Source of the DNA: Undaria pinnatifida | Lineage: Eukaryota > Sar > Phaeophyceae > Laminariales > Alariaceae | Assembly (NCBI GenBank): GCA_012845835.1 | Contig: JABAKD010000020.1 | Coordinates: 7,457,915 to 7,521,914, forward strand | Direction of reading: 5' to 3' | Length of the DNA stretch: 64,000 nt | Position numbers and translations under genes: made by a program | Notes under the pieces: generated by a model | What the model saw: the letters and a program-made list of their open reading frames with translations, nothing else | Told to the model about the DNA's origin: nothing | Databases searched by the model: none | Shown: piece by piece, positions 1 to 12,425 of the stretch | How the letters are laid out: each line of letters starts with the position of its first letter | How positions within the stretch are numbered: position 1 is the stretch's first letter

Positions 1-352
1 TTCCCACCTTCTACATCCATCCTTAATGTGTCATTCGTCCGGATTATTTACTGTTCCGCTGCCTGTTCTCTTCCCGAATTTATCGGGCCACACTGCCTGG
101 CCTGTTGTTCCAATCCCATCACGATGCTTCCACACGGCTTCTATCATCCCGAATCTCATTGCTTGGGTAGTTGTGTAGAGTTCACACACAACCACGTTTC
201 TCCTTTCCCATTACATTGCCATGATGGATGCAACCGACGGTATTGTAGGCAACTCCTGACGCAGGGGCCCAGACGGGATTGCTGGATATTTTATATTATA
301 TCCACATGATACCCCCCCCCCCTAAAAGTTTATACGTGATGATTTTTTTTAC
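1..352. other. Unassigned sequence before R1 copy A
   Basis: I recognise nothing here. A short poly-C run sits near 311-322, and the similarity to R1 copy B begins just after it. The open frame at 28-309 has no familiar motif and is probably chance. Confidence 0.4.
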
Positions 353-3300
353 AGTACAAGGGCTCCGCATGGGCGCCGGCATTCGCCGGCGCCTATGCTT
401 CGGGTAGGGCAGGGCAGCACTTCGACCACGTAAGATGTAGCTGTCCGATTTGGCATGCATTGAACTTTAAAGTAATGCCAAGAGTTTCATACGAACATGG
501 GATTATGAAAGTCATGATTTGACAAAAAAAAAAAATAATATTATACAATAAAGAAGGCAAGGATAGGCGAAACAAACTATCAAATGCGCCGTCAAGTAAA
601 AGTTGGCGTCTATCAAACAAAAATACCGAAAAGAGTATTATTGAGAACCTGCGTCGCCTCTAGGCGAAACAAAAGAGGCCTTGGCATTAATGAAGAGACT
701 GCACTGCTGTCCCCGTGGCAATGGAGGTTCGAAGTCGACAGGATGCAAAGTCGGTTTGCATCAAACGTCGACATGAGGACATGTCAGCCGGCGAGGTTTT
801 GGGAGAAGATTGCTTTGTTTGTTACGTGAAGGCTGTCGCATTGATTGGTCTGCGTGGTCGCGGGCGAGGAGGAACACGTGGAAGAGGAGGGCGATCTCTC
901 GTTGAGGCGGCGTTGTCTAAGATTGGTGCGGGGGTGGCTTTGCTCGTACGGGAGGTTGCCGTAGCGCTTCTTCTCTGTTTTTTCTCGGGAAGGCGGGATA
1001 TGTGTGTCTGCTGTCTTTTCTTCGTGGGGGCTTTCACGTTGTCGAAATTGGACGCGTCCCCTCAATGCATAATATCCGGAGTGTCTCTACCATGACGACT
1101 GCTGATAGTGCCGTGCGTATTTCCTAGAGACTGACATATTATTTACTGGTAGTAATAATAATACACCTTTGCAACATTTTTTTTTCTTCATCCCATTTAT
1201 TATCCCCGCACCACTCTCGCGCTCCCTCCCAGTAGTAACTCAGATCCGGGGTCAATAGCGGGCCCTCCTGCTCCCTCCCCACTTCGGTACGTGCTTTCAT
1301 TTTTACCGCCAGGAGAATCCAGCATTTTCTTCCCTCGTCGACTCGCGTCGAACCAACCCACGCTGCTAGGCGCTCTCAGCAGTTGATTGATGCCTGTTTT
1401 TCTTTTGTTGCATTTTTGCAAATAAAGTCAAATCTCATCGTGGTGGGTGTCGAACTCAAGGACAACCAAACGTTAGTAGTATTCGAGGGTAAAACCACTA
1501 TTATTAATAGACCACCGGGGCGGCCGGCTGACAAATGATTGAAGAAAAAACAGGATATTTGCATAGAGATTACATTCCCTCCCCCATATTGTATTATATT
1601 ACGATGGTTGACGCGATATGTATAGAACAAAGCGCCAAATACCTAAATATCAGCGTACGCGGAGTTTTAGATATCATAAATAACGAACGGCCGCGATGGC
1701 AGAGCACGGCAAAGCATAGCGCGTCGCTCTGCTGAGCTAGCGGTGCGCTGCTGAGCTGAGCCGCAGGGCATCGCACGGCACTGCAAGGCGCTTCGTTGCT
1801 GTAAGCTATAGCGCTGCGATGGGGTGCTGGGCGGTGTCGAGTTGATGAGCCAAGCCCAGATCTCAGCCGCTGAAGCTTCGTCAAGTACAAAACAAATGGT
1901 GCAAATAAAAAAAAAGCTCAAGCTGGACCGTTCCGCAACTAATGCACAGCTGTCAGGCGGCAATTAGCGGCAGTAGGAAGTTCAACTTACTAAACAAAAA
2001 GGAAGAAAAAATCGCGAAAAAGTGCAAAATCGTGTTGGCAGAAAAACCAAGTTTGCAGGAAGCAGCTGAAAGGTCAAGAAACAGGCAATATTTCAGTTGT
2101 TGTTGTTGTTGTTGTCGTTCTCACATTAACTCGCATAATCAAGTCCGTGGTCACAGGACAGACTCCAGTCACTCTGGAGCTGAGGAATACCCTCGGGGAA
2201 AAACACAAACCAAAGGTGGTACACGCATAAATCACAGCTGACGCAATTCATGCCTCCACCAGAAACATATAAAAGTGAAATTGGGAGTCAGTCTACGATG
2301 TGCCAGGTCCATACCGGTGCATACGTCTCATTACTCGCGCCTGGGAAAACCGACTGTACCGCTTGCCAACCAAGAAAGACTACCACGTATATATTACACG
2401 TGGTATCTATCACTGCGCATGCGCACAACAGACGCAAGTCAATTGGAAAAAAGAAACAAACAAAGAAGAGAAAGGAAAGGAAATAAATGGGTGCATGGGG
2501 CCAAGAAAAAGAAAAGGTATATAAATTTTGGGCGGTCTACTGGCGAGTCGTGCCACCAGCACGATGCCACGTGGTTTTTCGACGATCTACAGCAGTACTA
2601 CGAACAACTTCCGATACACCCACCGAAGCACGGACCACCGGACAATTACGCGACCGACAGCTGGCCGTGGTTGTCACGTGTCTCTGTGTTGGGGCCCCCT
2701 GTGCGCTGCCTCTTGTTGGCTCTTGTTTGGGTAAAACATGCGGTGTGCTCGATGGTCTCACGGCACAAGAATCAGAACGTCCGCTCGTGCGACGTATCAT
2801 TCAAACAGGAAATAAATGTAATACGACCTGGTATTGTTTTCTCCATCAATATGAACATAAAACGGTTGTTATATATTGGACAGAGTGATGCGTTTTCGAC
2901 TAAACTTGCCAACGGCACTCGTGCTGCACTTTGAGCTATCTGCTGTGGTTCTGGTTGCTACTAGTTGCTGCTGTATGTGCTAGAAGTTTCGCCCTTCGGC
3001 TACTGCTGCTGCACCTGATGTTGTGTGTTTGCCAATGTTGTCAGTTGGCGTTCATGGTCGTCGTACATACTGTTGTTCTCACCCAGTACGTACGGGTTTC
3101 CTCGTACCTCGACGGCACGACGACGAGCTCAAAACAGAAGGGAGGTGACATGAAATGGCATGGACAATGGCCACATAGAGGCGAGCACAGCGGGATAGTT
3201 CGCTGCGAATCAACCGCACTCGTTCATGCCTACAGCAGAGGCTGCCTGGAGTGTCAGCGGCCGTGCTAAAGCCAAGGCCAAAGGCCGAAGAGACGGCTCT

Positions 3301-3870
3301 TCTACCTGCTTGAGATGCTGTTATATATAGACTATTGGACAGAGTGATGCGTGTACGACTAAACTTGCCAACTGCACTCGTACTGCACTTTGAGCTATCT
3401 GCTGTGGTTCTGGTTGCTACTAGCTGCTGCAGTATGTGCTAGAAGTTTCGCCCTTCTGCTACTGCTGCTGCATGCACCTGATGTTGTGTGTTTGCCAATG
3501 CCGTCAGTTGGCGTTCATGCTCGTCGTACATACTGCTGTTCTCACCCGGTACGCAAAATTATAAAAATTATCACGTACCGTTTGGAAATGATGCCAATTT
3601 TGTAAATCATTCAGGCGTTGCAGCCATTAAGATTCAACAATTTTTCCAAAATTCCTCCTCGACACTCGCTCGTCTCGCTCGGCGCCCGTCCGCGTTCACG
3701 TCGATGTGCGGAACGGACACGGCAGGGCGAGGGGCGTTGGAGCCGCCCCCCGAAGGCGGCGCTCGAACCAAGCCATATTCGACCGAGAATTTCTGTTCCG
3801 CGAATCGCATACTTAGGCCGAGACAAAAAACTCCGGACCAAAGTCCATGGCACCAAGGAATGGCTCTATA
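353..3870 (+). repeat. R1 dispersed repeat, copy A (about 3.5 kb)
   Basis: This stretch is collinear with 41571-45600. Matching landmarks include the block after 361 (41579 in copy B), the AT-rich stretch near 540-620 (41750-41830), the GTTGTT run near 2100 (43230), the block from 2230 (43468), and the final block 3610-3850 (45325-45590). Many small indels and substitutions separate the two. I see no LTR, terminal inverted repeat or conserved enzyme domain, and no open frame is kept at full length in both copies. Fragments of the same family lie at 58395-58470, 60085-60575 and, inverted, 63368-63500. It is most likely a non-autonomous or decayed mobile element, or a segmental duplication. The similarity is clear by eye; the class is unknown. 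Confidence 0.75.
2874..3560 (+). repeat. Tandem duplication of about 459 bp inside R1 copy A
   Basis: The block starting TATTGGACAGAGTGATGCG at 2874 restarts at 3333, which gives a period of about 459 bp. The second unit stops near 3550 and jumps to the distal R1 block. Copy B carries the same duplication with a fuller second unit. Copy A therefore seems to have lost roughly 700 bp that copy B keeps. Confidence 0.7.
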
Positions 3871-3885
3871 ATCAAGGAATGATTT

Positions 3886-4784
3886 TATATATGTTTATGT
3901 TTTTAACATAAAACATTTTAAGCTATCTCAGACGCTACACTTCTTAATAGGCCCAATCGAAACGCAAATGGTAACAACGTTTCTTAACGTACGAACTGAC
4001 ACGATTACAATGTTTTTCCAATATTTGACCAAATCTACGATAGGAGGGGGATAACTGCCGGGTTGGAGTCACTCCAGTCAATGGATAAAGCTGTACACGG
4101 ACGAAAACATTCTAGGGTTAGGTCGACTTGTTTGGGCGGCGGCGCGTGCCAAACCATTGCAGGTTGCCATATCACCATTCAAACGGCACGGAATCCTAGA
4201 GAGACAAAACAACAGAGGGGTCACTCGCGCGAGTTACCTCCAGCCTCAAACAGCCCCCAACCGTGACCCCCCTATCGTAGACTGGGTCTTTTCTTTACTT
4301 CGTTCAAGTAAACCCACCTGTCTGATCTCTCGGAAAGAGAGTCTGGCGTTCGATTTTTTTTTTCCTGCTCCCATGATAAATCTGGTATGTGATACAAGGT
4401 TCCCTTTCGAGATGCGTGTAACGTGAACTCCCGGGGGCGTCCCAAGGCGAATAGGGAGTCACAGGCTATCGACGTACATGTTATTCGTGAAACGAAGAAC
4501 TGGTCTTGTCACACACAGATATACTGCACACACAATGGAACGATCGAGTGAGCGAGCGGGCGGACGACGGACAATCGCACAGCTTGTAACTGACCATTTA
4601 TCATAATGTCGTGTACGCACCACAACAGGTACACACATACATACACACTACACAGACATACACACATGCACGCTCACGCCCTCGAAACGTCCCTAATATA
4701 CCGTCCTCGTTCCCGGGGCAAGAACAACCCATCATTGTAGACGGTAATATAAGCGCCGATTGGTAAGCGTATTGTATTGTAAGC
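3886..4784. other. Unassigned; includes a CA-rich stretch
   Basis: I see no recognisable gene. A degenerate ACAC/ACAT-rich stretch lies at about 4628-4675. The remainder looks like unique, non-coding DNA with short, unconvincing frames. Confidence 0.4.
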
Positions 4785-5835
4785 GTTTAATATATTTATG
4801 TCCAATCCCGGTCTCTTCCAGCAGCAACCAACCCGAGATATTTTGTTTTCATGGAGGCACCAGTCGCCTCATCCCCAGCAACCTTCTATCGCCTGATGCC
4901 GGCCAAATCACGACGGAAATCGGCAGCTCCGACCATTTGAAGTCGAGGAGACTCGGCCCCTGCCGCGCGTTCACGAGGCGCATATGGTTCAAGGCAGCTA
5001 TGACGGTGCCCGAGGAAGCCAAACAAACGTTGCTGATCTGTTCACAGTCTCTTGCTGGGCGAGAGTACAGGTGACGTTGATCGTTGGATTCGACCATACA
5101 TAGTATTGCTCCATATATTCTCGGCCGACACTACATACCAAGCGTGAGAAGAGGGACCATTTTGGTGCACAACGCACCTCCGTCTGCACCCTGCTCAACG
5201 CCGCCAGAGTTGTCGCCCTCGGCAGATGTTTACTGCTGATGCTGTATATTGCTCCAGCTGCTGCTGCTGCTGTTACGCCGCGGCTACTGCTACAGCTTCT
5301 GCTGGTGCTGCTACCGTTGCAACTGCCGGGAGGGTATGAGGTCGGCGTGTTGTGCTCTAAACGGTTTATTTGTTCGTGTCCAACCCCAGTCTCCTCCAGC
5401 AGCACGCCATAACTTTTTTGTTTTCATGGAGGCACCAGGTGCCCCATCCCCAGCAACCTTCTCTCGGCCGATGCCGGTCAAGTCGGGATGGAAATCGGCG
5501 GCCCCGACACGCAAAGTCGAGGAGACCCGGTCCCCGTCACGCGTTCACCAGTGGCACACAATCCCAGGGAGCTATCATGATGCCCGAGGAAGCCAACCAA
5601 ACGTTACGGATCTGTTCACAGCTTTTTCTTGTAGAAATAAATAGGTGGCGTTGACCATTGGATATCGTTATTGTATTTTCCTTATATTTCCGGCCGACAC
5701 GGGATGCCAAGTGAGAGCACAGGGCCCACTTCGGCGCACGATACATCCCTGTCGGCACAGTGCTCGCCACCCATGAAGATTTGGAGCTCGGCAGATGTGT
5801 ACTGCTGTTGCTGTATTTTGCTCCAGCTGCTGCGG
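4785..5835 (+). repeat. Diverged tandem duplication, period about 575 bp
   Basis: The block around GGAGGCACCAG at 4853 recurs at 5428. The following sequence stays alignable for more than 450 bp, ending in a GCTCCAGCTGCTGC-rich tail at about 5250 and again at 5820. Reading frames are not preserved between the units, so this looks like a duplicated non-coding segment and not a duplicated gene. Confidence 0.7.
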
Positions 5836-6370
5836 TAGTGCTTCAATTGGATTACTTCCGTTTCTTCATGAGATAGATCATTTCATTGCGCTTCGTTGGT
5901 CTCGGTGCAAACCGTCACACGTTGGGGGTATCTCTGGCATGACCTGCCGCAGGGAACCCGGGTAATCAATTTTACGCCCGGCTCGAGCTCCTAAAAGTAC
6001 ACTTCATCCTATCACCGGTGCCACTGTCGCACGGTCGTGTGCTGGCATATTCAATGAAGCACGCCCGGCGGGTAAGCTAGCTGCCGTGAACTGGAATGGC
6101 GACGCCAGTCGCCGTTATGCACGGGAAAAATTTATATGTATGTATAATTATCACGTTCGAGTCCAATAAAGATGGTGGATCGAAGAGCTCGGAGCAGGAC
6201 AAAAGAACTGCCACGTAAAGGCGTGGCCCCATTGCCATATACGTGAGCCCCAAGTCGCGATCACATGCCGATTTAGGATAGCCGTTCGGGAACAAATTAG
6301 TTCCGCCGAATCTCCCAAGATGCTGCTGCTACCCGAACCAAACACTGAATAGAAGCAGCCTTGTATACAA
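5836..6370. other. Unassigned spacer
   Basis: I recognise no feature on either strand. The short frames have no motif and no repeat partner that I could find in the window. Confidence 0.35.
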
Positions 6371-6538
6371 GCAAACGCCAACATCGATGTGGGCATACAG
6401 AATATATCATCTGGCGTCGCGGTGACCCGGGCACCTCAAGTAAATTTCGCCATAGCAAACGCCAACACCGCTGTGGGTATACAGAATATATCATTTGGCG
6501 TCGCGGTGACCCCGACACCACATGTAGATTTTGCCATG
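6371..6538 (+). repeat. Two-unit 84-bp tandem repeat
   Basis: The unit beginning GCAAACGCCAACA at 6371 repeats at 6455. Each unit contains ATACAGAATATATCAT and GGCGTCGCGGTGACC. The units differ by about ten substitutions. 84 is a multiple of three, but the frames on either strand look unremarkable. Confidence 0.75.
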
Positions 6539-7019
6539 GTTGGTTGCCGACGGGACCGCCGGTGAAACTTTCGTGACCGGAGGCATCTTCTAATCGAGAG
6601 TGGGGGAGACGACCACCTCCGTGGGTGTCGTTGTAGACCCGGGAGGGAGGACTGTTGCATGGTAACCACCCACCAAGCGGCCACTAGCGTTAAGTGGTTG
6701 CTGCTGCGGTTGTTTTTGCTGCTGCTTTGATCGGTCGGTACAGACCCCATTGGGCGGGGCCGTTTATTGGAGTGTTGTGTGGGTACGAGTGGGTATCTAG
6801 GCCTCACCGACCGGATGCATCTGACCCACGGAATCAAAATGGGCAAATAAAACGAACAACGAAAATAATGTAAACGTAAAACGTCATCTCGCACCTGTTA
6901 AAAGGTGACAACGCATAGGTCGATCGGTGGCCGGCTTGCCAAACTTTACGTGCCGGGCAACAAAAACGCCGGGTCGACCTATATAGATGCCGTCTCTCGT
7001 GAGCCTGGCTACTAATGTG
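6539..7019. other. Unassigned spacer with short CTG-like runs
   Basis: A TGCTGCTG/TTTTTGCTGCTGC stretch lies near 6705-6730. Nothing else is recognisable. Confidence 0.35.
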
Positions 7020-7320
7020 GTGGGCTCAGCCAGGCTGGGCCGCGACATTCGGAAATTTGATGGACCGGGCCGGTCTGGAAGTGAAGTCCTCGTAATGTGA
7101 TCGGCCGGGCCGGGCCGGGTCAGGCCGCGGCCCGCCCTGTAAACATTTGACGCGCCGGGTCGGGTCGAGGCCCATCATATCAAAATTAGATGGACCGGTC
7201 CGAGCCCCGGCCCAATCAAGGACAATCTGACGGGGGCGCCGGGCCGAGGCCACCCTATTAATATGGTATCGACCGGGTAAAGCCGAGGCCCATTTCGCGA
7301 AAATAAATGAGCCTGCCACC
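7020..7320 (+). repeat. Degenerate GGCCCGG-rich short tandem array
   Basis: Six or so diverged units of roughly 40-55 bp each begin with GA(T/C)GGACCGGGCC-like sequence and end in an AT-rich tail. They are visible from about 7060, 7100, 7150, 7190, 7230 and 7270. The CCGGGCCGGGCCGGG core is self-complementary and could fold. It is an eroded minisatellite or structured repeat with no coding signal. Confidence 0.6.
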
Positions 7321-10250
7321 CATCAACGCCGGCCCATGACAAGCCTTGGTAATTACGATGAGTACTATATATGTACCCTACCCTGCAGTACCACTATGGA
7401 CAACGCGGATCTAAAGTCACGGTCAGAGCGGTGGCCGTACCACTAGATACAATGTATACTGTACGCGTGTATGTTTCCTTGATTTCACCATCTGCTGAAT
7501 CGTGCAAGTCGGATCGTTGCCCTGCCGTACCCATCCGAAGTCCTCGTAGGCACCCATATAATTGGTTGCATTTCCAGCCAATTACGACATGGTACGTGCA
7601 CCGTACCGCTGCCATGCAGGAGTAGTAGAATTCTAAAAGGGCCTATTATTAGCACGAATTGCGTATTGAGCTCGGCGTAGAGAAGCTACATGCTTCTTAT
7701 TGGAATTCAGCCTTCATGTTGTTCTTTCTTGTAATGCCCTTTCTTGTCTTGGTGGGCAAAATGGTGTCTAGTCGGTAGCACTACTTTCTTAGCCTCCACC
7801 GAAACGTCAGCCACATGTTCTTACCGGGCACTTCCTTTTTCGCTGGCTAATGCTATGTATGTGGCGCGTCTAACTGTATCTGGCTACTGGCGACAGCGGC
7901 GAGCCTGCGCTCTGTTAGAGAGAGGGAGTGACTCTGGATGTAATTAAATACGAGGAGGATGTGCACACTATATATACAGTGCCAACGTATACTGACGTCG
8001 AGCAGGGATGACAGCGACAAACAATTATATGCAAAATCGTGCGGTTGCATTATCGAGGGGTGTGTACGTTTCACTCCGTTGTAACTATCATTGCACAAAA
8101 ATGTTGTTGTTGTAGGTTGGTTGAGTTCAGCGATTAGTACCTGCCCTAGCCGTGACTTTCGCCGCTCCGTTTACCCTGGAAGGAGTGGTAACCACGGTGA
8201 CCGTGTGACGGCAATCGCTGCCCCCTCATGAAAAACAGGCAATTGGTGTATGCGTGCATGGATGAAGTTTGTTTAGTGTAGACCGTAAGGCAATCGGGTC
8301 TTTCTTGTTTGTCATTTCGTGAACGGTGCTGTATCTCTGCGTGTCTGCTTTTACGACAGAAAAACAACGACATAGCAACTTGTATAGAAGCCTCAACAAA
8401 TACCGGAAAGTACAATATGTGTTGATGACCCTCCAGGGGGATAATGTGTTCTGGAAAGGGTTGACAACATTCGGTTTATTGTGTGTGGGGGAAAAGTTTT
8501 CATTGACTCTCAAGCGGGCCGCCTGGTATACTATTGGAGAGTTTAGGAAATAATTTGATACATATAAACACGTGATCAGGTATGTCGTTGCTCATGGCCT
8601 GATGAGGTCTCTCTCAAAAGAAAACGGTGGCGGTGTGTCATTACCCAAAGCAATGCTCTTGCTCATGGTATATAAGGTCAGAAGAAAGAGCACCAGAATC
8701 TGAGTATACCAATGCAGAGGGTTAAGGTGATGTAACATAGCACGTAGGTGCCTGCGCCACCACGAAAGTAGTCTGGCAGTCGTTCTACGGTAGCCACCCA
8801 AATGTTTCTTTATCCAAATCGCCGGTATTAAAACCAGTTCCCGACCGTACCTCCTTAAATACGGTGCCCCTCGCCACCGTGACGTCATCGTCTGAAAGTC
8901 TGCAAAAAATAAAACACATGGACACTATTATAAGTAGCGCTCTTCCCCGCGTCGAGCAGCCATGAAACGTTTGTTAAAAGGAATCGCTGGTTATCGAGCG
9001 GTCTATCGTAAAATCAGTCCACGGGCGGACACCAAGTAGCCGCTATAGCATAAGGCAACAGGGTGCGCGATCGTGTCCCACCTGACGTCAGTTGGTGATG
9101 CCATGGCGGCAATGTTACTGTGTTGTACACCCACGACATCACAGCAGACAAACCGCATTACACGCAATAATACAACGGGCAGGCTAACGCTAGGTGACTG
9201 TGGGAAGGATGGCCAAGGAGCACACCCACTCGTCGCCAAAGGGTGGAGCGACAGGACGCGTTACCTCCTCCCAGTAGTCGTCGCTTGTTCATAATGCTGT
9301 GGCGTCGAACGCAAAACGACAAGAGGTCGATCTAGAAGAACAATACGAGCACAGGAGGTGGGTGCGGATGTGACCACAACGCACGCTCCAACAGGCTAGT
9401 TTTCAATTTCGGCACAACCTATCTGGTGGCACGGAGGACGGCGACGATGGTGGAGAGGGCAGGCCGCGGTGGGAGATAGTGGAGCAACGTGCGTGGTGGA
9501 TAGGCACGAAGCTCGAAGCTACTGGTAATTCATGGGAACGACTTATTTTTAAAAAATAAGAGTACAACCTTCGTATTCATCGAATTTTCATACTTTCACA
9601 AAGACCAGACTTGTTTTTCGACAATTCATGTTCGTGCTTGTGGAGAATACCGTGTCCATAGGCAATCTTGCGTGAGCACCGATCTCTCTTCGTTTCCATA
9701 TCCTTTTACGAAAGTCACTACATACAGTAACCCTCCGGAGGAAACCGGTAACCCAATACATTTATAAAACCACCCAGAGGCTTCGTGCACTCGAACAACC
9801 TTTTGTGAGATATGGAGGTGTATTAAAATGTTTTTGAGCGTTGATGGGCATCTTCGATCCCGGTGGAGAGTTGACAACACAATATCCTCTAGAGGGTGGT
9901 GGGGGTATAGCGGATTGGCCACGTGTGCAAGGAAACGTGAATTATGTGTGGCTCCGCCTCATTTGCCTACCTACGATGCAGTTCGTCGTCTCCAAGAAGG
10001 AGGACACCAGCAACGTGTCGGGCAGAGCACACCCATGCGCAAAAAACCAAAGGCGTTCATTCAATTATGTGGGCGAAAGTTCCGCCAAGGTTTAGAAGAT
10101 AATTCAGATAAGCTTCCAAGTGAACAATAATATAGGGCGAATCGATTTGTACACAGCGCACGTATAACATGTATATAATTAAGAAAAAGGTTTAGCAATG
10201 AAAACGAAGTCATTAACCCAGTCTGTCCCCGACATAGATTCCATGATATA
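7321..10250. other. About 2.9 kb with no recognised gene
   Basis: I found no motif, repeat partner or transposon protein here. The longest minus-strand frame (8592-8888, 98 codons) encodes an Arg/His-rich start and one hydrophobic stretch (near ILVLFLLTLY), but nothing supports it as a gene. Composition is balanced. A host intergenic segment, or an element too decayed to see, are both possible. Confidence 0.35.
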
Positions 10251-10254
10251 ATTT

Positions 10255-10450
10255 GAAGAAATGAAAACAATAGCTTCAGCTGTGAGGTCGACCAAACAGG
10301 AATATGACCAAAAATCAGCTTTGCAAGCTGCGTGTGATACTTCGATCGCGCGTATTGCGCGGTGTGTATACCCTCTTGAGGGGTACAGGTCGGTGACTCC
10401 CCTGATAGTGCCAGGGTCAACAGTACTAAGACGTTTAACCTTGTTTTGTG
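10255..10450 (-). repeat. Degenerate 3' end of a C-tract family repeat
   Basis: On the minus strand this matches the conserved terminal module of the C-tract family: GATCTCACAGCTGG-like end, ACGCGCGATCG core, GACTCGCCGACCTATA-like and GTTGACCCTGATAG-like blocks, all in the expected order. There is no poly-C tract, so only the terminal module is present. The best-preserved relative in the same orientation is at 41340-41575. Confidence 0.6.
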
Positions 10451-10454
10451 CACG

Positions 10455-11082
10455 GAAACCGTATAACCCGCATTGAGGGGGACAAACCGGATATCTATGG
10501 AATTCAGTATTAGACTAGTCTAAGCATGAAATAAATTACTGTTAAATTTTGGAGTGGGCTGCTTGTGTCTACTGGGTCTGTACGCAAGTTCCTGTGTACT
10601 CCCTTTTTATGTGGCAGGCCAGTGGAAGTCCAGCCCAGGCCTGATGCTCGTGTTGTTAGTGTTGTCGAGTCATGACGGAGCATACGGTAGACGTCGATCG
10701 CTACTGTTCCGAAGTGATCTCTCTTCTGCTCTTGATGTAACACAAGGGCACACTCGCACACCTGTATTGATCGAATGAAGACCGACGAGTGAGATCTGGC
10801 GTTTCATATTAGGCGTCGGGCTGGGCACACTTGATTCTAACGCTCTAGGAACGCCATCTCACACACTACCAGGGAATACATAAACTAAAATGTGGATCCA
10901 AAACGCCAGGCCCCTGCATTCCCTACAGCTGGAAGCACCTGCGCTAAAAGAAACCAAGTACTCATCTAAGGTGCCTGTCGTCGCATAGCCGATTATTGTT
11001 GCTATTCCAGACAGCCTTCATGGATATTTCTGGGTAGACACCCTCCATGGGGATTTCTGCATAGAAAAGCTGCAGGCCACAA
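10455..11082. other. Unassigned spacer
   Basis: No motif is recognised. It may include the decayed upstream part of the RT remnant that follows, but I cannot align it. Confidence 0.3.
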
Positions 11083-11666
11083 ACTAGCTCACCTGTTGAA
11101 GGTGTTGGGAAAGGTCCGAATGTGGGCGGGCGAGAAACCCTCCCGTGCTGATGCAACCACGATGGACAGCATCGTGCAGGCCCATCGAAACAAGGAGGGG
11201 GAGAGAAGAATGTCAATCCACCAGCGGGAAACGTCGACGGAGGGGGGGGGCCGGGGGCGGCGGAGCAAGAGTGGTGGGGCATGCCGTATGCTGACGATGC
11301 GCGGATCACATCGCAATCATGAGAAGGGCTGCGTGGTAGGCGTTCGGTCCTACGGTATCGGAGGCAAAGACCGAGACAACGCGCCTGCAGATAAAAGAAG
11401 GGGGGAATATATCTATTACCATTACTGTATCTTGTCAGGTATACGTACTAGCGATCAAAATTGTGTACATGGGCCTGACGACACGCGCACACAAAAAGTT
11501 CAGCGTCACGATAACCCGGTGGTTTCAGGGGACGTCGGCGTGTTCGAGAGGTACAAGACGGAAACGTAAACCTGCCCAGATGTATGTGCGTTTGAAGCCG
11601 AATGTCCGGATGATGAAAACCCATATATTCGAGCTGTTAAGAATAGACAATATGTACATAACCTAA
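11083..11666 (+). pseudogene. LINE-like reverse transcriptase remnant
   Basis: Reading frame by frame on the + strand, the stretch WGMPYADDARITSQS lies near 11275-11325. It contains the YADD-type catalytic box of an RT. It is followed, after a stop and a shift, by VSEAKTETTRLQ near 11355-11390, which resembles the conserved region that follows YADD in LINE-type RTs. Further on, VYMGL (about 11461) and VRLKPNVRMMKTHIFELL (about 11585-11640) match the later part of the same family. Frames change several times and stops are present, so this is a fossil of about 580 bp. The order of blocks is seen directly; assignment to a non-LTR element rests on family knowledge. Confidence 0.6.
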
Positions 11667-12425
11667 TGAGTCAACGCTTCGTAACTTGCGGCTCAATGAC
11701 TCGCACCACATTATGAGTAACGGGGTATTTAGGAGCCTTTTCAGCAGTCTTGTACTCGACACGTTGCAACGACAAGCCGTCGATAGACGTTGCTGAAAGA
11801 GGCCGTCAAGATTGAGGAAATGGAGAGTTTGCACACCTCTTTCTTTCACTCGTCGAGCCGTATCTGAACCTATCACAGTTTATCGTCCTAAGCCTCTGTT
11901 GCCCTTAAGAGGCCTTTTTTAAGAGGCACACATTCTTTACATCCTCGACACACAGCGTGTTTGCTCAGTCAGTTTAACAACTAACAGCGCCAATATCTGC
12001 GGTCTACTGCAGCAGTATCATCGACTGTTTTCACCCGGGTTTTGGACCAACGTTTTTTCAGCGCGGCACGCGCATCCGGAACCTTCGTGTACGCGGAGTA
12101 GGAGCAACAGCTGGGGATTTTACGCGAAGCTTCTCAGCCTCAGGTTTGATTTTTTCAGATCCGACGACACAGCTAGGTTTCGTTATTCAGGGGTCCAACA
12201 CAGACTCGAACTGATGTCTTTTTTTGTCAGCACCCCGACCGAGACTCGGGTTCGTCATGTATCCACAATCTATTCCGACAGAATCGGGCGAGTGTTTTTG
12301 TTGGTTGGCCCGTCTGTTCGTTTGTTTGTCTGTCTGTCTGTTCAGGTCTGTTTGTTTCTGTATTTCTTTGTGTTCGCAGTGCATCGACCAAGACTGGGGT
12401 TCTTTCATCTACTGTGTTTGAATAC
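11667..12425. other. Spacer with a GTTTGTCTGT microsatellite
   Basis: A (GTCT/GTTT)n stretch covers about 12308-12365. Open frames crossing it translate the repeat and are not convincing genes. The LTR that should precede the following gag is not identifiable. Confidence 0.45.

Noticed and set aside
4785-5650. A duplicated protein gene
   Set aside because: The two tandem units preserve phrases but not a common open frame, and neither has a recognisable domain.
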